A stretch of 64,000 nucleotides of DNA from Amarolinea aalborgensis (GTDB lineage Bacteria > Chloroflexota > Anaerolineae > SSC4 > Amarolineaceae): contig NZ_UETR01000010.1 of assembly GCF_900491745.1 (NCBI RefSeq), positions 1 to 64,000 of the forward strand, read 5' to 3'. Positions 9,801 to 17,378 of this stretch are shown one piece after another; positions within the stretch are counted from its first letter, which is position 1; the number at the start of each line of letters is the position of its first letter. Made by a program: the position numbers and the translations under genes. The notes under the pieces were generated by a model. It was not told where the DNA came from, made no database searches, and was given only the letters and a program-made list of their open reading frames with translations.

Positions 9801-10479
9801 CTTGTCGGCGGCGTACAGCCCGGACGGCCAACAGATTGTCACCGCCAGCGGTGACCAAACCGCCCGCATCTGGGATGCGACGACAGGAAAGGAAGTGCGC
9901 CAGCTCAGCGGTCACACCGCAAGTGTCTTGTCGGCGGCGTACAGCCCGGGCGGCCAACAGATTGTCACCGCCAGCGGTGACCAAACCGCCCGCATCTGGG
10001 ATGCGACGACAGGAAAGGAAGTGCGCCAGCTCAGCGGTCACACCGCAAGTGTCTTGTCGGCGGCGTACAGCCCGGGCGGCAAGCAGATCGTCACGGCCAG
10101 TGATGACCAGACCATTCGCATCTGGGATGCAGTCACGGGGTTAGAGGTGCGCCAACTGCGCGGCCACACCGCCAGCGTCAGGTCGGCGGCGTACAGCCCG
10201 GACGGCAAGCAGATCGTCACCGCCAGTGATGACCAGACCATTCGCATCTGGGATGCAGTCACGGGGTTAGAGGTGCGCCAGCTGCGCGGCCACACCGCCA
10301 GCATCAGGTCGGCGGCGTACAGCCCGGACGGCAAGAAGATCGTCACCGCCAGTGATGACAAAACCGCCCGCCTATGGATTGCCAGCATTGACGACCTATT
10401 GACAGAAGCAGGCCGCCTGATCCAACGCGACCCGCCATTGTTGACGCCGGAGGAGCGGCGGGAGTATGGGTTGGAGTAA
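6688..10479 (+). CDS. WD40-repeat sensor part of the STAND protein (frame-separated from the NTPase)
   Basis: The frame can be read open from 6514, but coherent protein begins near 6688 with GELAASSQVELAKSIYDPS, continuing the helical linker of the upstream NTPase. From about 6889 come 28 consecutive 42-residue WD40 repeats, consensus (V)(L/R/W)SAAYSPDGKQIVTAS, then D-TARIWDAATG-EVRQLSGHT. A short tail (LLTEAGRLIQRDPPLLTPEERREYGLE) matches the usual end of such proteins. Propellers of this kind recognise the invader-derived or stress ligand. Repeat number and near-identity suggest rapid change. As read, this portion has no start of its own after 6688 except ATGs such as 6841, so it is either a sequencing frameshift or a split gene. 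Confidence 0.85.
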   Translation, partial: GELAASSQVELAKSIYDPSLALLLARRAVSITWPADGYVAPSADSALQAAIMRAQRSGWRMNLPRYRHAASVLSAAYRPDGKQIVTASADQTARIWDAETGLEVHQLTGHTNGVLSAAYSPNGKQIVTASDDQSVRIWDAATGQEMRQLIGHTGSVRSAAYSPNGEQIVTASDDMTARIWDAATGQEVRQLIGHTGSVWSAAYSPDGKQIITASADQTARIWNAATGQEVRPLTGHTGSVWSAAYSPDGQQIVTASWDQTARIWNAATGQEVRPLTGHTGSVWSAAYSPDGKQIVTASADQTARIWDAATGKEVRQFSGHTEGVLSVAYSPDGQQIVTASADQTARIWDAATGRAMRQFSGHSEGILSAVYSPNGKEIVTTSADGTARIWDAMTGHEVRQLSGHTKSVRSAAYSPDSKFIVTASDDMAARIWDAATGKEVRPLTGHTASVRSAAYSPDGKFIVTGSDDKTAFIWNAATGKKVGQLSGHAARVWSAAYSPNGKQIVTASDDKTARIWDVATRQEVRQLRGHTEGVLSAAYSPDGKQIVTTSYDQTARIWDAATGQAVRQIGGHTGSVWSAAYSPNGQQIVTASADGSARIWDAVLGNEVRKLSGHTASIRSAVYSPNGEQIVTASDDRTVRIWDALIGEEVRQLSGHTASVLSAAYSSDSQQIVTASDDKTARVWEAATGKEVLTLRGHTKGVLSAAYNPDGKFMVTASADQTARIWDATTGKEVRQLSGHTASVRSAAYSPDSKFIVTASDDQTARIWDAATGKEVHQLTGHTASVGSAAYSPDGKFIVTGSDDKTAFIWNAATGKKVSQLSGHAARVWSAAYSPNGKQIVTASDDKTARIWDVATRQEVRQLRGHTEGVLSAAYSPDGKQIVTASYDQTARIWDAATGQKVGQISGHTGSVWSAAYSPDSQHIVTASYDHTARIWNVSPDQEVRQLRGHSDGVLSATYSPDGKQIVTSSTDGTARIWDAAMEKAVHQLSGHTAGVWSAACSPDCKFIVTASDDQTARIWDATTGKEVRQLSGHTASVLSAAYSPDGQQIVTASGDQTARIWDATTGKEVRQLSGHTASVLSAAYSPGGQQIVTASGDQTARIWDATTGKEVRQLSGHTASVLSAAYSPGGKQIVTASDDQTIRIWDAVTGLEVRQLRGHTASVRSAAYSPDGKQIVTASDDQTIRIWDAVTGLEVRQLRGHTASIRSAAYSPDGKKIVTASDDKTARLWIASIDDLLTEAGRLIQRDPPLLTPEERREYGLE
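6889..10416 (+). repeat. 28 x 126-bp WD40 coding repeat
   Basis: Repeat starts fall exactly every 126 bp from 6901 (GTC of VLSAAY) to 10303 (ATC of IRSAAY), which is 27 intervals and 28 blades. Blades 9-12 (about 7915-8420) are nearly identical to blades 17-20, offset by exactly 1008 bp. Blades 23-26 contain near-identical 126-bp units, for example GATGCGACGACAGGAAAGG at 9748, 9874 and 10000. Confidence 0.95.
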
Positions 10480-10559
10480 GTGGCAGCCGACCGTCAAGCG
10501 CCCGTCTGACCGTGGAATGGACAGACTACCAGGCTCTCCGGGACCCTATCATCCGCGCC

Positions 10560-10990
10560 GCATTAGCCCCGGAGGGGCTTGCATCTCGTAGCCGGATGGC
10601 CTCCGGCCTCCGGCGGGGTTGGTCGGCGAACGGCATCTGCGCTCAACCAACGCCGCCCGACCGTGGAACGGATCGGGCTACGAGGTGGAAGGCCCTGACT
10701 GGCCTGGGAGCCCCTATCGGGGCTTGTATCTTGTAGCCGGATGGCCTCCGGCCTCCGGCGGTGTCAGTCGGCGGATGGCCTCCGGCCTCCGGCGGTGTCA
10801 GTCGGCGGATGGCCTCCGGCCTCCGGCGGTGTCAGTCGGCGGACGGCCTCTCACCCCCAGCGGTGTCGGTCGGCGGGCGTGCAGCCCCGGCGGGGCTTGC
10901 ATCTCGTAGCCGGATGGCCTCCGGCCTCCGGCGGGGTTGGTGGGCAAACGACATTTGCGCTCGACCAACATCGCCCGACACCAGTAGGCG
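10560..10990 (+). repeat. Right-hand dispersed repeat cluster with a 34-bp tandem array
   Basis: Three copies of the GGGGCTTG-AT-T-GTAGCCGGATGGCC motif start near 10575, 10720 and 10895; the middle copy keeps the full left-flank order seen at 2587-2740. Between them, a 34-bp unit beginning GGATGGCCTCCGGCCTCCGG is repeated three times (10739, 10773, 10807), with a diverged fourth at 10841. The intergenic stretch 10480-11103 holds only this cluster and no gene I can recognise. Confidence 0.85.
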
Positions 10991-11103
10991 TGCGGTCCAG
11001 GACGCGCTCAGGGGCGGGCACGCCATCATCGTTTTGCACCTTCATATCAACCGGGGTACAATTGCTCCGTGGGGTGACCCAACGAGACGAACGAGGCCAG
11101 ACG

Positions 11104-11792
11104 ATGAACTTTCAGCGCCCAAGCCACATCCCTAAACACGCCGATCTCTGCCTCAAGGCCATCTCCGAAGCTGGCCTGGGCGATAAGATATCGCTGGGCG
11201 GCGCCTTCGGCCTGCTGCATTACCTCGATTATCGGCCAACGTATGACGTCGGCGCATGGTGGGTTTTTTCGGCGACGGCTGAGGAACAACGCCTGGTAGT
11301 CGCTGTGGTCAAGCAGGCGCTTGCGCCTCTCGGCCAGGTTCGCGTGCGTGGGGAGACGTTGTCAGCATCGAATTGGTAGAGGACAAAAACAAGGTCTTCA
11401 GCTTCCAAATCGCCCATCGGTCGGCCCAACTGCAGCCGTCAACGCCGCTCCCCTGGGCCAATTCGCTGCTGGACAGCTTCGACGACTTGATTGCGAGCAA
11501 GATGGTGGCGCTTGTTGAACGTGGAGCGCCGCGCGACTTTCGAGATATCTATGCGACCTGCCGTGCTGGATTAACGACGCCGAGCCAATGTTGGGCGCTT
11601 TGGCGGCAGCGCCAGATGCTTTCAGGTAGCGACACAGACGCCACGCGCGCCAGGCTGGCGCTGCAAATTCACTTGGAACGCATCGCCCTGCTGCGGCCAT
11701 TGACCCAAATCGCAAATCTGCCAGACCGAAGCGATGCGGAGCAGTTGCGGCATTGGTTCGCCGAGGAGTTTGTTGATGACGTTGGAGATTGA
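11104..11792 (+). pseudogene. AbiEii/AbiGii-like nucleotidyltransferase, frameshifted
   Basis: The first frame (MNFQRPSHIPKHADLCLK...) holds SLGGAFGLLHYLDYRPTYDV, the GG-fold segment with a weakened acidic pair. It breaks near 11355. The second frame continues SIELVEDKNKVFSFQIAHRS, then LLDSFDDLIASKMVALVERGAPRDFRDIYATCRAG, the hallmark C-terminal signature of DUF1814/AbiEii proteins, and ends at 11792. AbiEii enzymes are toxins of type IV toxin-antitoxin systems. No AbiEi antitoxin gene is recognisable next to it. One missing base disrupts it as read. It lies just outside the right repeat. Confidence 0.72.
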
Positions 11793-12078
11793 TGGGACCT
11801 TATACCCTGACGTTGATCCTCCCATGGCGCTAGACACCCTGGGCGATCAGGTTGATTTCCTGGCTCGTTTGTGCGCCGCCGACTTTGGCCTTCTTCCAGA
11901 GCCAGAGGCCATGCAAGAGCTTCGACAGCCAGCCTGGCGCGCAGCCGTTGACGCTTGCAGACTGTTGACCTCACCCACCTACCACCTCCTGCGCCGCTGG
12001 CAGGGACTTTCTCCCCTTCCCTATCTGGGCCAACAGCCTGCCTATATCCGCAGCGATCCCAACCTGGCCTACGTCTGA
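11776..12078 (+). CDS. Hypothetical protein, about 100 residues
   Basis: Not recognised. It starts inside the last codons of the AbiEii-like gene (17-nt overlap), suggesting coupled translation. It reads MTLEIDGTLYPDVDPPMALD and ends PAYIRSDPNLAYV. No membrane segment or signal peptide is visible; it is acidic and soluble-looking. It could be a partner of the nucleotidyltransferase or an accessory protein, but only position supports that. Confidence 0.55.
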   Translation: MTLEIDGTLYPDVDPPMALDTLGDQVDFLARLCAADFGLLPEPEAMQELRQPAWRAAVDACRLLTSPTYHLLRRWQGLSPLPYLGQQPAYIRSDPNLAYV

Positions 12079-12180
12079 ATCTCAAGATCGTCATGTAAGG
12101 CTGCCGGGTGACAGGCCATGCGGGTCTGGCGTTCAGCGCGCAGGGGCGGCCACCTCGTACGTCATTCCCGTGAGATGAAG

Positions 12181-12248
12181 AACCTATCCACATGACCAGT
12201 CTCCAACTCCCCTCACGACGGGGGAGTTTTTTTGTCGTCGGGTTTAAC
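12181..12248 (+). terminator. Hairpin repeat H1 (terminator-like) before the CPBP gene
   Basis: CTATCCACATGACCAG is followed by AACTCCCC (12205-12212), a 7-nt loop, GGGGGAGTT (12220-12228) and a run of T, which makes an intrinsic-terminator shape. TTTAAC about 15 nt later is a degenerate form of the -10 seen in other copies. It belongs to a family repeated at 22273, 25083, 26664, 31250, 32505, 36028 and 40419. Confidence 0.75.
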
Positions 12249-12276
12249 ATGGGACAAACATACGCGGAGGCTCAAG

Positions 12277-13215
12277 ATGAACTCGACAGTTGCCGTTGCC
12301 AGACCTGTCCTCAATTTTCGGACGCTGATCGCCTGGCCAGTCATGCTCTTTGTCTCCATGCTCCCCGACATTCTGTTTCAGGAACTAACGGGGCACCTGC
12401 CTGACTGGCTGTTTGGGGCAAAACTCGTTCTGATCTGCACACTGTTGGTGGGCAGTCTGTTCTGGGAAAACCTGCGTTCGCTGCGCTTGTTCTTTGGCGT
12501 CCTGTTGACCCTGTTCGCTCTGGAGTGGGGAGTGACGCGGTTCTTCGATGGGCTGAGCTATCGCAGTTGGCTCGCCGCCGCCAGCCCCTTCGTTCAGCAG
12601 GTCGGCCTTGTTCAGATCACGCGTATCACGACCGCCATCTTGATGACCCTGGCGATGCTGGCTGTGTTTCGCCGTTTCGACCGCTTTTTCCTGGTGAAAG
12701 GCCGCCTGGATGCTCCGGCGCAGCCCATTCCCCTCATTCTGACCAGACCGCCATCCTGGCGCATCCTGGGGCCGGCCATCGCCGGCGCGATGTGCCTGGG
12801 GCTGCTCGTGTTCGTCTTTGCCTTTGGCCGACCGCCTGCGCTGGCCTCGCTGGCGCAGGCGCTGACTTCGGCGAGCTCAGTCGAACCGCCGCTGCTGACC
12901 TTTGTGCTGCTTTTTGCGGCCAGCAATGCCTTCGGAGAAGAAATGCTCTACCGCGCGCCCTGGCTGGCTGCGCTGGAAGGCCCGGTTGGCCCAGCGCACG
13001 CGCTGTTGATGACGGCTGCCTATTTTGGGATTTCCCATTACTACGGCGTCCCCTACGGCGCACTTGGCATGGTCATGGCCTTCATTCCCGGCTGGCTGAA
13101 TGGCAAGGCCATGTTGGAGACACGCGGGTTCTTTTGGGCCTGGTTCATTCACTTCTGGATGGATGTCGTGATTTTCTTCTTCATGGCGCTGGGCGCGGTG
13201 TCCCCTAGCGGCTGA
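12277..13215 (+). CDS. CPBP-family intramembrane metalloprotease
   Basis: This 312-residue, multi-spanning membrane protein has the CPBP/Abi motifs: NAFGEEMLYRAPWL (EExxxR, metal ligands), AYFGISHYYG (FxxxH) and a third His segment, WAWFIHFWMD. The family includes CAAX-prenyl-endopeptidase-like proteases, and bacterial members often protect against bacteriocins or process membrane proteins. GGAGG sits 7 nt before the chosen ATG (MNSTVAVARP); an upstream in-frame ATG at 12241 lacks this. Bases 12867-12889 carry CTTCGGCGAGCTCAGTCGA, part of a dispersed repeat also found at 63670-63714, giving the odd SASSVEPP linker. It ends 26 nt before the broken hydrolase gene. Confidence 0.88.
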   Translation: MNSTVAVARPVLNFRTLIAWPVMLFVSMLPDILFQELTGHLPDWLFGAKLVLICTLLVGSLFWENLRSLRLFFGVLLTLFALEWGVTRFFDGLSYRSWLAAASPFVQQVGLVQITRITTAILMTLAMLAVFRRFDRFFLVKGRLDAPAQPIPLILTRPPSWRILGPAIAGAMCLGLLVFVFAFGRPPALASLAQALTSASSVEPPLLTFVLLFAASNAFGEEMLYRAPWLAALEGPVGPAHALLMTAAYFGISHYYGVPYGALGMVMAFIPGWLNGKAMLETRGFFWAWFIHFWMDVVIFFFMALGAVSPSG

Positions 13216-13241
13216 TGAATCAAGTCAAGTGAGGAACAACC

Positions 13242-13599
13242 ATGAATACCCTTTCCAAGCGGATTTTGTTCTTTTTCGCCGGGCTGCTGGCTTTCGTCAT
13301 CAGCCTGCTTCTGTGCCTACCGGTGATCCTGCTGCCGCCCGCGACCGCTGTGCCTGCCTGGGCCTGGATCCCGTTGGCTGCCGCCGACCTGGCGCTGCTC
13401 GTGCTCTTCTTCCGCCTTCAGCCCGCCTGGAAGGGCGCCGCAGCCTCGCTGGCGGGTCTGCTCCTGGTGGGGGTCTTGGCGGTCGGCGCGTCGCAGGCTT
13501 TCGCCAAGACTCCGGCCATCACCGATGCGCAGGGCAAGCCGCTGCCCGGCAGCATCGCCACGCTGGAGCAGGTCACGCTCAACGGCAGCCGGCAGTGGG
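13242..13599 (+). pseudogene. 5' part of an alpha/beta hydrolase gene, copy A, cut by an IS element
   Basis: About 119 codons match the start of the intact hydrolase at 22436 almost base for base (from SKRIL...AFVISLLLCLPVILLPP to TLEQVTLNGSRQW). Homology stops after CGGCAGTGGG at 13599, where an IS21-type end (TGTTTTGC) begins, and resumes at 16027 with GGGTTTTCGATC. The frame reads three more residues and stops, so only the membrane N-terminus could be made. Confidence 0.9.
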
Positions 13600-13989
13600 T
13601 GTTTTGCAAATGAAACCTGGCCATGGCGCAAAACAGGCGCAGGTCACCCGTTTCACGGCACAAAATCGAGCCGTGGCAAGAAAATCAAGGCATTGGCAAT
13701 GTAAAAGAACCACCGGATTTTAAAAAAAGCGGGGAGGGATGACAATAGGCTGGCCTGCTTCTCAGTCCGTCGCCATCGCCGGATTACGTTCCTGGCTACC
13801 GTCACGGCCGGTGGGAATCGGCCTGTGTTGGGATTCCCAAACCGGTTCATCTGACATTGACGGGTGGCGGACGGTGCTGAACTGGGGCTAGATGGCGATG
13901 GCACAACCTTTTCTGATCCTGAGCCAGGTAGGGTGGAGTGGATAGAAGTTGTTGTGCAAACCTCTGATGGATCGGCAGAGAATCCTGGT

Positions 13990-14650
13990 TGGGACGGTGA
14001 CTGCCAGGACATATGTCACGAAACGTGACTCACCAAGAAACGGAATGGCTGTCTTGACGAGGAGTGCGCTGGTCATCGTTCATTGCCGAAGACCTGTGTC
14101 AGTCGGCAAGTGCGGTTGGTGGCTCAATGGCGCCACTTTTCATCAAGGCGGAACAGAAAAAAAATCAACCACCGATGTCGAAAGGAATGAATAACTCGTC
14201 CAGGACGATCAGGTGGCATTCTGGTGCAGTTAGAACTTAAGCGATGTGATCTGACTTCAATCGAAGTCATTAACCAGACCGGCGGCGTTGGAAAGCGAAC
14301 CTTCCTGGCGACGGTGGCGCAAGTGACCAGGCAACGTGTCTTCTAGCGATTGCCCACGCAGCAGAATGGAGTCGGCCCATGGATGTAGTCCCTGAGCTGG
14401 GCGACACCTGCTGCTGTTCAGTTGGGAACTGCTGAAATCGAAATGGCCAGTTCTTCAGCACTAAAGCGGCCCTTGATGCGCATGATTTCCACGTTTACGT
14501 TGATTTCGTTCACTTCCTGTTCGCCAGGCGGAGGGATCGTACTGGGAGGTTACGGGAGCCCACTCAGCAAATGGGCGATAATTGCGCACGAAAGGTGGGG
14601 AGATGCAACTGTTTGAAGCTTTCCAAAGCAAGAGCGATTCCATCACTTCC
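13990..14650 (-). pseudogene. istB: istB remnant (IS21 ATPase helper)
   Basis: Read on the minus strand with frameshifts, the order of motifs is that of IstB. LESFKQLHLPTFRAQL is near 14610. EELAISISAVPN, then AGVAQLRDYIHG and VGNR-stop-KTR (a destroyed Walker A), lie between 14450 and 14340. KVRF followed by NAAGLVN is near 14275, and VFGNERMTSALL near 14060. IstB is the DnaA-like ATPase that selects IS21 targets. Several in-frame stops make it dead. Confidence 0.75.
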
Positions 14651-14659
14651 CTCGGACAA

Positions 14660-15800
14660 ACTGTAGCAATGTCAAGTTCACGGGTTGGCCGATCTCGTAA
14701 CCGGACTGTCAGTCAATTCGAGCGGCGTATCTGGATCAGTATCTGGTGGCGTAACTTCACCCTGACATGGACACAGTTGGAACAAGGCCTGGCTTACCGC
14801 CTGTTCGATCAGGTCGGCCGGATGATCCGATGCAGTTGCAGATCGGACAATTCGCTATCCGCGACCTCGGCCACTGCTGTACATCTTGTTCGAGTTGCTC
14901 GCGCCCGGCCATGTCGCCCTGGCGAAGGGTTTGCGTGCCGGAGCGCCGACGTTGCCAGAGGGCGAATGTGCAGGATCGAAATGCTGCTCGCGGCGTAGAG
15001 CGGGCTGGTTGGCAATCACTTTGTCGTGATGCAAGATCTGATCCGAAATGGTCGCCGCCACCGTTTGCGCTATTCTGGTGCCAGGCCGAGCAGTGGTTTT
15101 CGAAAATCACTCATTGTGAGCCGTCACTTACCTGCGCCAGTCTCGCGCACGGGCAGTGGGCGAGAAGGTTCGCACCTCGCCCGCCGACGTGGTTGGCTCG
15201 CCTTTCACTCGCGCAGGTGGTGCGGCACTTGTCCAGCAAATAGGCGTAGTCGCTGAACGAGGCCACCTGGGGATGGGAACGAAGTCGCCGATAAACCGAC
15301 GTTATGTTCGACACCTCCCTCGGGCCCTGCGCAGGGGCGAGTGATCTCGAAGAGATTAATGTGCGATAACGCCACGTACGCTGCTCGAAGCGGCGTACCC
15401 TTTGCATCTCAAACACGGCCGTTTTGATTGTCGTAGCCGACTTTGCGGTCGCCGCCAAAGAATCAAACCTGCGACCGTCCAAGAAACTCTTGCTTTGCGT
15501 CGATAGCGCACGAACGGGAAAAGTTGACCATCAGGGGCTTTTGACCATCCGTACGCCAGCCTGATACCGCGACTCCAGTCCATGAGCTTGCGACGATCGA
15601 ACGCCAGCGTATCGACACCGCCGTTCCGCTGTTCACGGCATTGCGCTACGCCAGTGACGAACGCCCGTCCCCGGACCTTTGCTGAGACCATTTGTAAATT
15701 TGCCCGTGGCCGCTGCTTAATGATCCTTCATTCTCGCCAGGTTCGTGACTTTGCTGGGCCGACACCGGATCGCTCGGAACTGCGCGGTACGCTCGGCTCG
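14660..15800 (-). pseudogene. istA: Probable istA remnant (IS21 transposase)
   Basis: On the minus strand near 15470-15420 the phrase FFGGDRKVGYDNQNGRV resembles the IstA catalytic-core segment (FGG-PR-V-YDN). GVEHNV and a following SFSDYAYLLDKC near 15300-15250 resemble the KVE...F.DLN region. Frames change repeatedly and stops are common. The N-terminal helix-turn-helix could not be identified. The assignment rests mostly on position next to istB and on the IS ends. Confidence 0.5.
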
Positions 15801-16026
15801 CCAGGTCCAGCCTTTCCGCAACTGGGATGTCGCCGTATTTCAGTTCGCGAGCAAATCCACGAGATGTTTTGTGTTGAGTAGGCATCCTGAATCTGGATAG
15901 CGCAAATCTACCGCGTCTTATCCTTCCTCCGCAACCTGGCTCGTCGGCTTTCGCCTCCCTAATGGAATTTCTCATAGATTTCACTGCCATTTCTCAGCCG
16001 GGTGGCCTTCTGCTCTTACCAAAACA

Positions 16027-16575
16027 GGGTTTTCGATCGCGGCGGTACCTCAAGCCGTTACGCTTTCCTCGGCGCGGGGCGCTAACGGCGACGCACTTTC
16101 GGGGCTGAGGACGTTTCGTTTCGGTCACTGGACGCCCGGCTCGCAAGTGGTTCGACGCCTTGACGGCGACCATCATGACGCGGAGCGCTATATCGACGCC
16201 GCGTTGGTGCTGCTGTGCAGAGTTCGGCCGGACAGGTCATCCCTGGGCGAGTCGGAACAGCGCTGGGCGTCAGTGTCCAGCCTGCGAACTATTCACGCTT
16301 CGTCCGGCACCGGGCAGATGGTGCCTTCCTGGAAAATGAGCTGATGACTTGTGCGCTTCGCTGAATCCTGGGCGGGAGCTGGGGATGAAGAGGTTGACCT
16401 TGATCCGGCCGCCGGCCATTGAGAGCCAGGTGGTTCGGGCGGAGGCAATCTTTTGAAAGCCCCTGGGCGGTCGCCGCATCGACGCGCCACGCAACGCGGA
16501 GCGCTGGCATCACTCATGGGCATCCTGATCGCTAACATCTATCGACTTGACCAGGCGCGAACTCCTTCGATGGAA
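16027..16575 (+). pseudogene. 3' remnants of hydrolase copy A joined to the tail of a methyltransferase
   Basis: From GGGTTTTCGATC the sequence follows the intact hydrolase with many changes. Shared landmarks include GTTCGACGCC, TTGGTGCTGCTG, CTGGGCGAGTCG (the nucleophile elbow region), GGGCAGATGGT and CTTCCTGGAAAATGA. Near 16420 it jumps to sequence like 24938-25090 (methyltransferase 2 tail plus a hairpin-repeat fragment, CTTGACCAGGCGCGAACTCC at 16550). Relative to copy B, about 1.7 kb is therefore missing. Confidence 0.75.
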
Positions 16576-16649
16576 TGCCTGTTTATTGGACGATACGGCA
16601 TCATCGCAACTGGATTCTATTTCACAGAGAGGCATCTGGAAGCAACGTA

Positions 16650-17336
16650 CTCGCCTATCACCGCTGGTCTGCTCGTCGATCGGCGTCCGCGTTCGCTGGT
16701 GGTGGCATCAATGGTTGTGCTGGGCATTGCCATCGGCAGGCTGGTCTTCCGCACTGCTTATCGGGAGCGGTTGTGGCGCGTCTTCTTCGCTATCCCGCAT
16801 TGACACGGCCGACTTCCCTGGAATCATCTTCATTAGATCCCTCATCGGCATGGGCTGGTGTGCTGATCAAGGCTTCTACCCGAGGTGGGAAGGCGCGCAT
16901 GGCGACCACGACACCCTGCGGCGGCGGTTCAGCTGGACTGGCATGCCGGGTGTTAGCGATTGCGGGCGGTCTTTCTCTTCACGTAAGCGGCGCTTCGACC
17001 CACCGGACTGGCACGTCAAGAACCCACCCACCTATCCGGCTCTGGAAATCGCTGCCGCTGGTGGTCGTCTGGATGATGCTGCTGTTCACCATCTCAGGGG
17101 CCAGCACCTTCTATGCGCTGCGCAATCGCAGCGGCGGGGCCTTCCTCATCGTACGCTGGGCCATGCCTGACCTGGCGAAGTGGGCGCTCATCGCACTGAT
17201 TTCCCTGCCCCTCTACCTCGGCCTGTACTGGTTCGTGATCCGGCCGGTCAACCTGCTGCGGTTCCTGTTCGGCATGAAGCCGCACGGTGGCCAGCCTGTC
17301 CCATACACGTTCGCCAACGGGAGGCATGTCCGATAA
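16650..17336 (+). pseudogene. Remnant of small membrane protein plus acyltransferase-3 gene, copy A, internally deleted
   Basis: This parallels 25200-26626. CACCGCTGGTCTGCTC and ATGGTTGTGCTGGGCAT come from the small membrane protein. ATGGCGACCACGACACCC starts the acyltransferase, followed by ISGASTFYALRNRSGGAFL. It then jumps directly to RWAMPDLAKWALIALISLPLYLG and the C-terminus ...LLRFLFGMKP. About 750 bp coding for the central membrane helices are gone, and there are frameshifts before the deletion. No function is expected. Confidence 0.85.
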
Positions 17337-17378
17337 TAAGGATTGCCTGACTCCTCATCTTTCAACTCGGAGGATCGC

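Larger units (their letters stand above)
13600..16026 (-). mobile_element. Degenerate IS21-family insertion sequence (2427 bp)
   Basis: The ends are TGTTTTGCAAATGA (left) and TGTTTTGGTAAGAG (right, reverse complement), with the TGT...ACA termini of IS21. The element sits exactly at the point where the host hydrolase gene is interrupted, with GGG on both sides, possibly a shortened target duplication. On the minus strand, broken frames encode recognisable IstB and IstA fragments. Stops and indels are scattered throughout, so it is inactive. Base composition and coding quality differ clearly from neighbouring genes. Confidence 0.85.

Noticed and set aside
7033..10388. Long antisense and alternative-frame open stretches across the WD40 array
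   Set aside because: They mirror the 126-bp periodicity of the real frame and encode low-complexity repeats; no start signals or family features.
6889..10416. CRISPR-like regular repeats
   Set aside because: The 126-bp units are contiguous coding repeats with WD40 translation in one frame and no spacers.
10741..11135. Open frames in the intergenic repeat cluster
   Set aside because: All are translations of the 34-bp tandem unit or its flanks and are rich in Ser/Gly/Arg without any fold signature.
13949..16513. Small open frames across 13.6-16.5 kb as genes
   Set aside because: They lie in the decayed IS21 element and hydrolase remnants; the meaningful readings cross frames and contain stops.
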